A stretch of DNA of 64,000 bases from assembly GCF_036588685.1 (NCBI RefSeq), contig NC_086381.1, positions 52,141,431 to 52,205,430 of the forward strand. Direction: 5' to 3'. Made by a program: the position numbers and the translations under genes. How positions within the stretch are numbered: the stretch's first letter is position 1; each line of letters starts with the position of its first letter. Shown here in pieces: positions 1 through 12,009 of this stretch. The notes under the pieces were generated by a model, which saw only the letters and a program-made list of their open reading frames with translations, was not told where the DNA came from and did not search any database. Source of the stretch: Mytilus trossulus (taxonomy: Eukaryota > Mollusca > Bivalvia > Mytilida > Mytilidae).

Positions 1-2405
1 GTGTTTAATCTCCACTTTCAATATCATTTTTTTTAATTTTTGGCTATGTTTTGTCTCAATTTATTTAAAGAATATTGATAAGGTTTTGATAAAAAAAAAA
101 ATCATCAATTAGTTAATAAAAAAAACTCCTTATGAAATTAACCTTTTTTAAAATTCACCTAGGAAAACAAATTGATCGATGAATCTTTTGAATAAAAAAA
201 ATGCCTCCAATATCCCCTGTTTTTGTTGCACCCCTGAAAAATTATACACCAAACTAAAATAAATGCAGAAATAACAACTTAAAATACTCATGTTTTTTTT
301 ATTTGTTATCATTTCTGGTTTATAAAGACTATAATCTGTCATTTAAAAGTTATTTATTTTAACTTATGCATCTTATGCACTGCAGATTTTTTTCTAACAC
401 AGTGTTACTGAAATGAAGTTAATTTATCAAACAACTAGCTAAAATCTATCAAATATTCACCAGAATTGCTGTTTGATACCTTACAAATGAGATCTGCAAA
501 CTCATACATAAATAGTTAGAAAACATATGTGAAGGCAAATAAGTCATAAGGAGCTGAGCTTATCTTAAAATGTTTTACTGAGAAAATGTCATTTTAAAAC
601 TGTTGCACTCCTGACATTAAAGAAATTGATCTAAAAGAGAATAAAAAAACTTTGATTATCAGGCTACTATTTGGGTGCAATCTTGAGTCTAGTATGTTTC
701 TCTTGAAAAACATAAAACAATATATTGCTTTTTGTATTTTTGAATTGTGAGGCTCTAAGATGGAACATTTCATCTTTTGGACATATATATTCTTATTTAA
801 CACTGGAAGTATGCACTGTAAATTTCCTTTAACACAGTTTGTTTTCCCAGTCAAAATTGTTGACGTTGTGATGATGAGGTGAGTTTTGCACTCCTTATTT
901 ATTAAACTCTCAAACATCATTTACATAAAACAAATCAGGTCAATAAAGTATTCATTCTTGAAAGGGCATATTTGTTTATGTTATGGTGACACTCAAAGTT
1001 ATTTATTCAAAAATCATTCTATTCTTTAGTCTTACTAATATTTGTTTTGCACTACTGACATGACATTACTTTTTTTCAAAACACGTCTGTATCAAAACGG
1101 TCCATTGTACAAATTTCATTCTGAGCTAAAATCATCACTAAGACGTAATAGTTGTTAAAAAAATAATTTAGGGATTTTACCTCCTGACAACAATTTTCTG
1201 TGTCTTTAAAAAAGAAGGTTTGCAGGATAATTCTACACATCAAGCCACACCATTTGATATAGATGTATTTAAGCAAGAGATCAGCATTACATAAATATGC
1301 TTTATATACAAGGAACCATTTATTTTGAGTTTGCCTAAAACGCTCTGGGTTATACTTCAAAAGGCCTAAGAGTTATGCAATTACATACAATTGATTAGAT
1401 TTGCTTACAAAAATGGCGGCGACTAACTTTCAACTTTCATTTGCACCTAGTAACTAAAGGAAAACATAATTCCGAAGAGAAATTGTTTACTAGCACTAAA
1501 AGTTAGGGTGGAATAAGGTGTCAGACCTCACCTTTAGACCAATTTAGAAATAAATCTTCAATGTCCTAAAATGATTAACTACTAGTATTGTGTGTACCCG
1601 GGATGAATGTTACTGTGGTGTTTTGCCTGCAAAAACTTCCTTCCTTTATTTGATAATGGTGTGATATTTTTGTAAACGCTTCATGAAAAAGGACAATAGC
1701 CGCATGTAATTAAATTGTTCGCAAAGAGATTTATTTATATTGATGGTGATATACAATCTTTCGTGGTTAAAACAGTCTTTCCTTGTTCAAATTTCTAATT
1801 GTTTATATTACTTCCTCGTAAATGTGTAGCGACATTATTTAGGCTACTGTTGAAACATTATTAATCTTATCAATAGGTGAAAGATAATCTTTATATTTAC
1901 AACATTCTTACCTTTAAGCAAATTATTTCTTCTATATATATTTAATCAATTGCACTAATCCAACACCTAACATGTACATTCTCTAAATTGTCAAGAATAA
2001 ATCAATATTGAACTTCACTGACTTTCTAAATATAGTAAAAACAGCTGTATGTGGTTGGCTTAACAGTTAATTTTACAGGCGTTTTATCAAAGAGAGATAA
2101 CTCAAATTATTTTTGTTGCTCACGTGTAATGAATATATGAATATTATGTGGTTAAAATCTTTGTTGGAATAACAAAACTGTGGGTAGGGGGTGGGGGGAA
2201 TGATATTCTATCAAGACAAGTTTCTTCATGAACATTTTTTGAAAATTTGAAAGCAGAAATATTCAACTAACATAAGTGTATTAGTAATAGAATTTATAAG
2301 ATAGAATTTGGTTTTAAGAAATATATCTCTGTTCTCCAACCTGTCGTGATTTGATGTGACTTTAAAAAGTTGCCGATTGAGTTTGGTAGATTTTTTTCCA
2401 TTAAT
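1..2405. other. AT-rich intergenic DNA, no gene recognised
   Basis: I see no exon, RNA gene or complete mobile element here. The short open frames have no recognisable protein character. The only notable site is an AAAATGGCGGC motif at 1410-1420, listed separately. The stretch ends at the target duplication of the element that starts at 2411. Confidence 0.5.
1410..1420 (+). promoter_or_regulatory. YY1-like AAAATGGCGGC motif
   Basis: AAAATGGCGGC resembles the YY1 core (AANATGGCGGC) that in animals often sits just downstream of transcription starts. The ATG opens a 14-codon frame ending at TAA near 1455. No gene is visible downstream, so a promoter role is only a possibility. Confidence 0.2.
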
Positions 2406-2410
2406 AGATA

Positions 2411-3760
2411 CAGTGGCGTAGCTAGGTCATTTTTACGTGTACGCCCGAACCTCGATGAGGGGCCTGAATGAAAAAAGAATCGTACAATAACAATATGTTA
2501 CCCGACATCCGTCAGGACGACATAATTAATTTCAGCTGATCTATTTGATTGTTATCCATTATATCCAATTTATAACAAATAAATCGAAATATATATATTT
2601 TTCCGTGTTTGGTTCAGATATTGATCAAAATTGATAAATAGTTTCATTTGTGTAGTACAATGGCAAATTCAAAAGGGACACATAACTGAAATAATAAGCA
2701 TATTTCTTACTACATAGATAAGAATGACCAAAAGAATGACAGAACAAAGAAATATTGAAATGATGCCCCCCCCCCTCAACTCCCTGTTGCCCCCAATCCA
2801 GACCCTCATACATGTATATATCTGTGACAGATAGTTTTGTTAAATATATTTAACTGGTTTTGTATTCAAAAAGAATATTTTATTTGTATACAAAATGTTG
2901 TTAATATGTGTAATGGACAATATATACCATGCCCTCTCAGCCGAAGTCGTTATCTCATTTCAATGAAAGAAAGTATTTGAAAGCTTGCCTCCCTGTGCAA
3001 TATGTTATTAAGAGGTGACCAGGCCAATCTGATTTAAATTGCGCCTGTCAGTATTAAACTGAAAAAATGAACTAAAAAAAATTTGATACAGAAATTAACC
3101 ATGAAAAAAACACTTCAAGAAAGTTTAATTAAATTCGACGAAGGTTTAAAAAAATTATTGATATGTAACAAATTTTTACCCAAGATTGTCAACTGATGCA
3201 AAAGAAATTCCTTTTATTCATGAAATACAGAACTCATCATATATAATTTCTTCATTTTGCTCTCAATACTCGTTTGACCATAAACAGTTTTTGTCCAGCT
3301 ACCGTAAAATTTTACGAAGGTTTGACAAAGTTATTGGTATCATCAAACTTTAACCACATACCACTTAATGAACCTACAAGTACATATAGTTATATTATTG
3401 ACACCGCCGACGAAATTTAGGACCGAAATGTCTCGCTTTCGCGACAAAAATGTCAATAGCTCGACAAAAAATGCAAACCACATATCGAATCTTAGCACAT
3501 AATGAATTGCTTAAAAAAAATAAGGAAAGTGAGTATATAGAATTCACTGTAGATTTAGACTTTGACAGAAAATGAACAAATATATAATATGATACTAATT
3601 TTCGTCACTTTTATTTGCAATTACAAGCCATTGAAGAAAGACTTAGACGATTGATGTACTGTTAACCAATTCTTTCATTTTTATTTAGATGAAAATATAT
3701 TTTTTTACCCAATTCAAGTGTACGCCCGGGCGTTTTGACGTAAACGTAGCTACGCGCATG
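2411..3760 (+). mobile_element. 1350-bp inverted-repeat DNA element, copy 1 (5-bp target duplication)
   Basis: The element starts CAGTGGCGTAGCTAGG and ends GTAGCTACGCGCATG. Its ends are imperfect inverted repeats of about 35 bp that share GCGTAGCTA, TTTACG and ACGCCCG. It is flanked by direct 5-bp copies of AGATA (2406-2410 and 3761-3765). A second, nearly identical copy lies inverted at 21424-22780 with its own 5-bp duplication, which fixes the boundaries. No transposase is readable; the only open frame common to both copies is about 60 codons. It is therefore probably a non-autonomous DNA transposon. The CAGTGGCGTAGC start resembles hAT-type ends, but hAT elements make 8-bp duplications, so I leave the superfamily open. 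Confidence 0.85.
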
Positions 3761-3939
3761 AGATATGAAAGAAGTGATGTTTCTGATAATATTAGTTTTT
3801 GGTATTTGAATTTATTTGGTTTGTTTAAACAAATGGGTTTTTGACTATTTTATTATTTGTGACTGTTTATTTAACGCATCATGTAAATATAATGGAATTT
3901 GATGAGACTGTTATTAAAGATCATTAAAGTGAGAGGGTT

Positions 3940-4130
3940 AGCGCTATAGAATCAGGTTTAATCCACCATTTTCTACATTTGAAAATGCCTGTACAAGGTC
4001 AGGAATATGACAGTTCTTGTCCATTCGTTTTTGGTGCGTTTTGTTATTTGATTCTGCCATGTGATTATGGACTTTCCTAATTGATTTTCCTCAGAGTTCA
4101 GTATTTTTGTGATTTTACTTTTTTTTCAAT
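3940..4130 (+). repeat. Dispersed mussel repeat fragment
   Basis: This block runs from the GCGCTATAGAATCAGG phrase to the T-rich run near 4130. From memory it matches a block repeated very often in Mytilus DNA. The identification rests on recall and is one of the reasons for suggesting a mussel. It has no coding content. Confidence 0.45.
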
Positions 4131-4280
4131 CCACAGGCACTCGTCTCAGAAAAAATCCTATATATATACCTTTATATATGTGGGTAAGATTGCTACGGAT
4201 GATCCCAACAACAAAAGTAGGCGTGTTATATACCATTGTGAAGACATAACAAGTGGGGTTGACAGTCGACAAATTGGTAA

Positions 4281-5227
4281 TACGCTACGGTTACATTACG
4301 TTATTGTTACATGAAAAAACGGTAATGTACGATGGGACTAGTAATATGTAGTTAGTAAATATTATAATAAAAGTTGAAAAATTTAATTTATATTTACAAT
4401 ACATACAATTATTATATACAATTTCTTTTTTTTTTTATTTACAATGACAGTTTCAACATATCCAGAAAGTGTTTTTTGGAGCATTTTAAAGTCCGACACA
4501 TTTTTTTTTATAAAACCTCTCCAAACGACATTTTTTCCGAACTGTGTTTGTATTGTTGTATGAAATGTGTGTCTTGTTATTAAATCAGTTTCGTTTTATA
4601 CCAATCCAATTTGAAAGTTTTAAATTTTTCACCCAAAACTAAATTGGTAATAGGAATCTCTTCGTCCTTTGTTCAACGTATAATGACAGTTATGAGAGTA
4701 GGTGTGCAGTTAAATACTGAGAAAAGGACATTTTTCTCAGCTCAACTCGGTTCCAAACAACAAACCATTGAACTATATTTTTCGCCTTTGACACTACTTA
4801 TCTGAAGTAAAATTGAGAATGGAAATGGGGAATGTGTCAACTTAAAAGCATCAACAACCCGACTATAGAGCAGACAACAGACGAAGGCCACAATGGGTCG
4901 TCAATGTAGCGCGAAACTCTCGCACCCGGAGGCGTCCTTCACCAAGCCCCTTAACAAATATGTATACTAGTTCTATAATAATGGACGCTACGCTTAACTC
5001 CGAATTATACACAAGAAACTAGAATTTAAAATCATACAAGACTAACAAATTTAAAACTATTCAAACACATTTTGTTGAATAATAATATTTATTATTTGTC
5101 AGTATTACAAGTATTATTTGGTACATATGAAAGAATTAAACAACAAAACTATAGAAGATTTAAATTTGATAAATCCAGCATATATAGCTGTTTTTCATGT
5201 AACAATAACGCAATGTAACCGTAGCCT
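4281..5227. repeat. Inverted-repeat pair around a SINE-like insert
   Basis: About 36 bp at 4281-4316 (GCTACGGTTACATTACG, then TTATTGTTACATG) recur reverse-complemented at 5193-5227. A further self-complementary stretch of ATTGTTACAT type follows to about 5350. The pair may be the ends of an old foldback element of about 0.95 kb that was later invaded by the SINE-like repeat at 4803-5050. No target duplication was identified. Confidence 0.5.
4803..5050 (+). repeat. SINE-like dispersed repeat
   Basis: This block contains GAATGGAAATGGGGAATGTG, then AGAGCAGACAACAGACGAAG and CGCACCCGGAGGCGTCCTTC. From memory it is a very common mussel SINE-like family. Reverse-oriented fragments of the same family (TTGTCTCTTTGACACATTC followed by CCATTTCCATTTTC) occur at 8188-8251 and near 44970-45015. 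Confidence 0.5.
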
Positions 5228-6153
5228 CAATAATTATCGTTACATTCGTAATTAATCGGTTCCTTACCCAACTTTGCATTCTGGTATTTAGTCTCCAATG
5301 TAACAATAATATTTGTATTATTGTTACATTCCCTTGTAACCGTAGCCAGTGCCTAAATTTAATGATGACCGCAATCATTTATTTCAAGAGATAACTAAAA
5401 GTTGCCCCAACTTTTTAACTCTTAACGCAATAGATAAACTGAATCAGATATGGCTTATGAAAACAGAAGAAAAGTCTACTCTCACTGCTGCATGTAAATT
5501 TATTTCGAAAAATTGTTAATTATGTGGCTTTCAGGCTTGTCTGCTTCAGACACGAGGCGGACTGTGTAAATACCACAGCTCCTTGAGTACCGCCCCTTGG
5601 TGTCTGTTGCAGTTAGGAAACCTACACTTTTCTCAATACCTGTTTACTGCAGTAACTTTTTTCCATTTGTGTTTGTTTTTCTGCATCAGATACGAGGAGG
5701 ATTGTTAGAGCTTTTAAGATCACAATCCTAGAGCATCGTCTGTTGAAGCTAAACAATCATTTATTTTATATTTATACGTTTTTAGCAAAATATTATAAAA
5801 TCAAGTGAGAAAAAGAGAAAAAAAAAAAAGAAAAAAAAGTAAATATATAAATAAAGTTTGCCACATCTCTGGAGTAGCAACTCTGACATACTTTCTTATT
5901 TAACAAATAATACCTGTATGACTATTTCAATAGTTTATTTTACAATGTTATGCAAAAAACTGTATGATGCATCAATTATATATGTTATGTGTATATGCCC
6001 CCCCCTGGGGACCTAATTTGGAAAATAAAATTTATCTTTCTTATCTTATCTATTGAACCCCCTACTATAGACCTTGAATTTCGATTTAGCTGTTATGTCT
6101 CCTTTGCATAGTTATTATACTCTAAGTAGTAGTTTGAATGTATTTACCATGCT
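5228..6153. other. Intergenic DNA, no gene recognised
   Basis: AT-rich sequence with no supported gene. About 5985-6055 holds a run of C, then AATAAAATTTATC and TATCTT repeats, which resembles the 3' tail of a retroposed element. Nothing else is recognised. Confidence 0.4.
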
Positions 6154-6698
6154 CAGTGGCGGATCCAGGATTTTTCATAAAGGGGGCCCACTGACTGACA
6201 TAAGAGAGGGCACATTCCAGTCACGCTTCAGTGATTCCCTATATAGGCTACCCAAATTTTCCCAAAAAGGGGGGGGGGCGGGCCGAGCGGAGCTCAAAAC
6301 ATAAAATAAGTGTAATATGTACTATTTAAACGTGGGCCATGTATATTTTATAGTTGCTGTAAAGTGTAATGGTTGGACATTTTTGATGCTACATATTCTA
6401 CCTATTAATTATCTATCATATAATGATAGTATGGATCCAAAGCTATGTACTGATATATTTGATTTTACTCTAACTATACAAATCCTTGATACCAGCGAAA
6501 ATATCTTTATAAGTAAAGAATTGTCGTATAAAAATTAAATACTCGGGAAATGGCAAAGTTAACGGAAATGGCAAAGTTCACGAAGTGTAGTCTGATAAAT
6601 CATTTTACAAAAAAAAAAAAAAAAAGTCCGAGCAAAAGGGGGGCGTACGCCCTCTACGCCCCCACCCCCCCCCCCCCCCCTTTCTGAATCCGCCACTG
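6154..6698. mobile_element. GGCGGATCC-type inverted-repeat element, 545 bp
   Basis: It begins CAGTGGCGGATCCAGGA and ends TCTGAATCCGCCACTG, imperfect inverted ends of about 16 bp. Internal G and C runs near each end are also mutually complementary. Related short copies lie at 20150-20275, 32917-33060, 45302-45425 and 54841-54960. No transposase is present. CAGTGGCGGATCC ends are typical of hAT-like non-autonomous elements, but I could not find an 8-bp target duplication. Confidence 0.65.
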
Positions 6699-7522
6699 AT
6701 ATGACACCGCCATAACGGATCTCGATCAGATTGTCGTAATGTCGTACGATTGTATTTATGAAACAATGGTCTGACATGAATTGATAGGAAAACTGATTAA
6801 TTAGGATTAACGCACATTTGCAAAACAACCTGTCATGATACATAATGCCGGCCTACTCCCGCTGAGTAAATGGACATAAATTAAATGGGTGTTCCTATTA
6901 AAGGAGTATTATATATACCGCAGACGATTATCCGAACCATACATTTCTTTCCCCTACCTAATCCGATCCCCAGATGTTGAGGATCATATTTCATTATCGG
7001 GATCTTGTGTCAAAGCCATTATTTTATAAGACATTAATGAACAAAACTTGGTAAGCTCTACTGTAAAACATTTGTTCATTTAGAGATCTGTAATATGTGG
7101 TGAGATATACTCTAATGAAGGTCTAGATGGTGCACGCATAATCTGTATTTTAATTTTTTGTTGATGCCATGTTTGGCTTTATCATGTTTATCGTGATTCT
7201 TCCTCTTAAGCTCGATTTTCCTGGAATTTTTTTTTATTAAAAGTCTCTGTATAAATCTATTCCTCAAAGAGTTCCTGCTTTTTAAAAAAATGTTTTAAGA
7301 ATAAATATTTTTTTTACAAGGCCATAATAAATAATAGGTTTGTTTGCCCAAACGCTAGTCCAAATAATTATGACATCTTGAAAGGCTATTATAATTTTTT
7401 TCTTTGACACCTTACTTCGACAAACGCTACCTACCCAGTAGTTCTTTTATAATCATTAGAGCAAGGACTTCAAAATTGTGTTAACAAATTAATTAAATTT
7501 ACAGTTGATTATAAAATGACAG
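6699..7522. other. Intergenic DNA, no gene recognised
   Basis: AT-rich sequence. No exon, repeat family or regulatory site is supportable. Confidence 0.4.
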
Positions 7523-8112
7523 TTAAGGTTCATGTGGACCCTATGGCTAAAATGGCCGTATTTTCACCTCAAAATTTTCTCTGAGTACAGACAAACCTGC
7601 GCATCTGTAAAAAAATTCAGGCATAGCATGCCCCAGATAAATGAATTATAAGTATGTTTTATGTTTTAGAAAAATAAAAACTTACAAGGATTTTGCCGTG
7701 CACTTTTTTTCCTTCCTCCAGAAGGTGCTAAAATAAACTAAGTTGGGAAACAGGTTTGAGAACTTCCCCACAGGTAAAAATTAAAGTGAGCATTTTTAAT
7801 TAACATGGACATTAGATGGACAATAGATACCTGACAATAATTGGTTATTTAAACTGTGTACCTGAGTGGACCATATCAAGGTAAACTCAACTGTTTGTTA
7901 ATTTTATCATCTTCTGCAGAGACGAAAAAAAGTGTACGGCAAAATCCAGTTAAGTTATGAATTTTCTAAATCATACATGGCTTTTGAATTTTATTTATCT
8001 AGGGCATGCTATGCCTTAAAACTTTTCCAGATTCACAGGGTTGCCTGTACTCAGACAAAAATTTGAGGTGAAAATACGGCCATTTTAGCCATAGGGTCCA
8101 CATGAACCTTAA
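7523..8112. mobile_element. TTAA-bounded foldback element, 590 bp
   Basis: It starts TTAAGGTTCATGTGGACCCT and ends with the reverse complement, AGGGTCCACATGAACCTTAA. Complementarity continues inward almost to the centre (GGATTTTGCCGTGCACTTTT against AAAAGTGTACGGCAAAATCC), so a single strand could fold into one long hairpin. TTAA at both ends fits the target preference of piggyBac- or Kolobok-like elements. No transposase is present, so it is a non-autonomous MITE or foldback. Confidence 0.75.
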
Positions 8113-8187
8113 CACCACAAAGATAAAAGTATATATAAGAAACAAAAGCATTTGGATAACTTTATATACATTATACATGTATAGATA

Positions 8188-8251
8188 TACATGTATAGAT
8201 ATGGTCGGATTGTTGTCTCTTTGACACATTCCCCATTTCCATTTTCATTTT
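8188..8251 (-). repeat. SINE-like fragment, reverse orientation
   Basis: The sequence GATTGTTGTCTCTTTGACAC followed by CCATTTCCATTTTC is the reverse complement of the start of the repeat at 4803-4860. Confidence 0.5.
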
Positions 8252-8574
8252 ATAGATATGTAATAAAATCAATCAGGGCCGGGTTGTCTCCCATGGAACT
8301 AGAACTTAGACTAATAACATGAATAATAGAATAAAGAATTATGGAATTTCTCCAGGTAACAGTGGTACCCAAAATAACTATGTTTTTCCCAATAACTTGG
8401 CTTATAATCAGGTTATTTGTGTGAATGTGTATTCATGTTTTTTTTTAGTTTAAACATGTTAAATGTTTTTTAATCATTCTAATAATTCTAATCACTTTCT
8501 GTGCTTTATTTTGTAATTCATTTGATTGTATAACTCAATTTTTGGGCACCATGATTGGTTAATAGAATTATCTA

Positions 8575-9065
8575 TCTGTCTTTACTTGATGCTTATTACC
8601 ACAAAGTACAGATCTAGTTCCAATTTTGGTGGGCTGACTTTAATCATTTTCAAGATATGCTCCTTTATAAATACTTTAAAAAAATCAAAATTTTTAGTTT
8701 CCATTCTGTAACTTAAATAGCCTCAACCAAATGAAGTGAAAGGTTTACATACACATTGCTCATGTTGCTTATTACCACAAAACACAGATCAAGTTGAATT
8801 TTGGTGAGGTCATTTTTAACATCATGTTATGTCCCTTCATTTTCCCTTTATACTTTAATCGAAAAAGTGCACAATTTTTAGTTTTTGTTCTGTAACTCAA
8901 GTTTACCCCAACAGCATTATGAACCCTATACACAGTTACCATAAAACTAAGTCAAGTACAAATTTGGGTAGAAGCATTTTTTATCATTATTCAGTTATGT
9001 CCCCTTACATGTATAATGTTGTAAGCATGCAGGTGCATCATCTGTGTCCATGGGGACACATTCTT
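8575..9065 (+). repeat. Degenerate internal-repeat element, 5' truncated
   Basis: It contains three degenerate units, each with TTATTACCACAAA, then CAGATC and AATTTTGG, and ends with CATCATCTGTGTCCATGGGG. The same organisation and end recur at 13376-13855, where the TATACGACCGC start is preserved. This copy therefore looks truncated at its 5' end. Confidence 0.5.
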
Positions 9066-9889
9066 CATTTATTTCTCTAAAAATCTTCCTTGAAATACTC
9101 CTACCAAGCAATATTAATCAATTCCGAGCTACCTTCTTGTACTTTAATTTTCCATTAACAAACAAAAATACCAAATTAGCTTTGTAAATACCAATTAACA
9201 GTAATCTAAAATACATCACAATAATTTTGAAATTAACTAATCCCAAAAAAAAAAAATTTCATTTTAAAAATGTATAAATTTTATTCAGGAAAATATAAAT
9301 ACATGTATTTTGATTCATGTCTATACACTGTAATATTATAAAACATCTTTCAATTTAAAAGGTTGCAATTCACATAAGTAAATTAACAGGTTACAAAGCA
9401 CTCTGACATGAGGGCCAAGTAAAAGAACTGCAAATCAAATTATGTCAATGAAAAACTATCTTTATTTCTGATTGAATTAAAACATGTACATTTATTTCCT
9501 GCAGGATCCAGGGTACAAAAAAAAAAACCAGCAAAAATTAAAATTTATATTTTGTTTTTCATTACAATTTTAACCTATTACACTATAAGTTGTTACTTTA
9601 AAATATGGTACAAAAATCCACCAAAAAATCAATTTGTTTTGGCCCCAGATGACTTTTTAAATTTGAATATTATTTATTTACTAATCGGTTACCTATATTT
9701 TTGATTATTTTCAAAGAAGCTGTTCTTAAAACTAAACAAGTGTAAAATTTAATTGATTTCTGTAATTAAGTTCTTTTTTTATTTTGATATTACATCTAAT
9801 TAGAGATCTCCAATTAGTTCAACAGAAAAAAAAGTACCTTAACAAATATGCATGCTTCTTTCAAAGGCAGAATGAATGGTGACCCCATT
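9066..9889. other. Intergenic DNA, no gene recognised
   Basis: AT-rich sequence with several A and T runs; no feature is supported. Confidence 0.4.
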
Positions 9890-10180
9890 TTTAGCTCATC
9901 TGGCCTAAAGGGCCAAGTGAGCTTTTCTCATCACTTGGCTTCTGGTGTTGTTAACTTTTACAAAAATCTTCTCCTCTAAAACTAATGGGCCAAATTTATT
10001 AACCAAACTTAGCCACAATCATCATTAGGGTATCTAGTTTAAAATTATGTCCGTTGACCTGGCCAACCAACCAAGATGGCTGCCATGGCTAAAAATAGAA
10101 CATAGAGGTAAAACATAGATTTTGGCTTATTACTCTGGAACCAAAGCATTTAGAGCTAATCTGACATGGGATTTAATTTT
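9890..10180 (+). repeat. Dispersed repeat starting AGCTCATCTGGCC
   Basis: It contains AGCTCATCTGGCCTAAAGGG (self-complementary with CCAAGTGAGCT), then CAAGATGGCTGCCATGGCTA and a TTGGCTTATTACTC phrase. From memory this is one of the most abundant repeat families in bivalve genomes. It is non-coding. Confidence 0.5.
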
Positions 10181-11244
10181 TAGTGGAAGAAGACGTCAAG
10201 TCTTCTGAAGACTTAAGGGGCTGACCATTGGCATTGAGTCTCTGTATGCCGCATTCATTTCGTGTATTACAATTTCAAAACAACTTAAGATTCCTGACAC
10301 CGATTTTTACACATGATTAGGCATCTGAATCATTAAATTTGTAAATTATGATTGTAAAACAATCACTATCGTAAATATGACCCTTTTATTTATGTAAATT
10401 ATTAGATTTCATCTCATCCACATGAACGTTATTTGTTTACTTGTAACAGGATGTTTTAACTGTAGATAATTGTATTACGCATGCGTGAATTTGGTATCGG
10501 GACAACTCGCCCTGTTTACAAGTTCGCCCTTGAAGTTACGAATTTGCAATCCTGCAGACAAGAAGATTTTGTTTTTATATAAATAAAAAGGATATATAAA
10601 GTGTTGTCTTTATTCATGGTTTTCCTTTGTCATGTGAATTAGATGCCCTTCGTAACATACATGTGAACCTCCCGACGGGAGTACAAAACTCCTGTTTTCA
10701 GGGGTCTCCTCCCGTTAAGGAGAAAAAACTCCCGTGTATGAAATATTTCATGAATGAAAATTTTCAGACGCCATATTTGATCATTTCTTACTACTGTATG
10801 GGTGTAATTGACACCTGTGTTAAATTTTACCTGAACATCAAAGAAGATGTATAATTATATGGCTTCACTTGACAGCTTGTTGTGTCAAACATTCTGGTAA
10901 TCAACGATGTTTACCTCAGGCTAACTGCCGTTGTGTTATCAAAACGATGTGTATTGGGAATATTGAAATACTTTTTTGTTACTTCCCTTTGTTTTATCCT
11001 GTTTTCTGTTATTTTGCTTTTAAAAATGTAAATTGTAAAAAGACTATAAATGATTAATATTTTAATCAAATAATCATAAAAGGATGTTGATTGAATGAAT
11101 TTATTGATTAAATGAATTTAAATGATTTTGGACAAATAAAAAAATTTAAATTTATAAATTATTTTAGTAATCTAGACCTCCTTTCAAGGATTAAATTGAA
11201 GTTTATATCATAAATTTGTTTATTATTGATTAGAAGCCAACATA
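10181..11244. other. Intergenic DNA upstream of SMYD4
   Basis: No exon can be assigned. The stretch holds a palindromic ACGCATGCGT (10477-10486, NRF-1-like) and a TATATAAATAAAAAGG stretch near 10577, so it could include the promoter and non-coding first exon of the SMYD4-like gene. That is a guess, because no splice donor was identified. Around 10660-10740 the phrases CCTCCCGACGGGAG and CTCCCGTTAAGGAG form short inverted repeats. Confidence 0.3.
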
Positions 11245-11386
11245 CAATATGTGCAACTAGACTAATAAAAGGTCTAGTCGTTAGATTAATTCAATATGTG
11301 CAACTAGACTAATAAAAGGTCTAGTAGTTAGATTAATTCAATATGTGCAACTAGACTAATTAAAGGTCTAGTAGTTAGATTAATTC
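11245..11386. repeat. 47-bp tandem repeat, 3 units
   Basis: Units start CAATATGTGCAACTAGAC at 11245, 11292 and 11339, an exact 47-bp period. Each unit contains CTAGAC, a 9-base spacer and GTCTAG, a small stem-loop. Confidence 0.85.
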
Positions 11387-11671
11387 CTAGTAAAATCTTG
11401 AAATTTAAATTGGTAAATGTTAGTATATATTAGATTTTATTGTGTAAGCTAAGAAATAGCAAGACATTTTACACTGTTTTTAAGTCTTTTTAAGCTTTCT
11501 ACAAATATGACTTTCATAATGCTTAAAAGCCATGCAGTACTAGTGTTAGTGTATGTTATTTTTTTAATTAATTTATGATGTTGCAAATATACATGTGGAG
11601 CTTATTTCTTTATTTGTCTATACATTTACAAATGATAAGGAGATGGAGACATGAACAAAAATATTTAAGAA

Positions 11672-11819
11672 TTGAATGCTTCTTTTTGTAAATTTATTGG
11701 GGTTTAAAAGCGTTGACCGAAGTACATTTTGTATGAAGCGCGGAAGCGCTTCATACTAAAAATGTGCACACGGTCAACGCTTTTACAACCCTATAAAGTT
11801 ACAAAAAGAAGCATTCAAT
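11672..11819. repeat. Long hairpin (about 65-bp arms) with GC-rich tip
   Basis: The left arm (ATTGAATGCTTCTTTTTGTA, later AAAAGCGTTGACCG) is repeated reverse-complemented in the right arm (CGGTCAACGCTTTT, later ACAAAAAGAAGCATTCAAT). The two arms meet at GAAGCGCGGAAGCGCTTC. A second hairpin of the same design but different sequence is at 50577-50737. It is probably a MITE-like foldback. Confidence 0.75.
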
Positions 11820-12009
11820 ACTTATAATTACATTTTTTTAGCTATGATCATGAAAACACGGATTTTATAAATTTTGCATATTATTCACCAGTGCACTTTA
11901 TTGTGGGACCACGTGCTATCATGAATGAAATGTTTTATTGAGTGATGCAATTGCTTACGGAATAACAAGTGATGTGCCGTAAGCCAATCAAAATAAAGTA
12001 TTATAATGA

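Noticed and set aside
2411..3760. Solo LTR interpretation of the 1.35-kb element (5-bp duplication)
   Set aside because: LTRs run from TG to CA. This element runs from CA to TG with inverted ends of about 35 bp, so it is an inverted-repeat DNA element.
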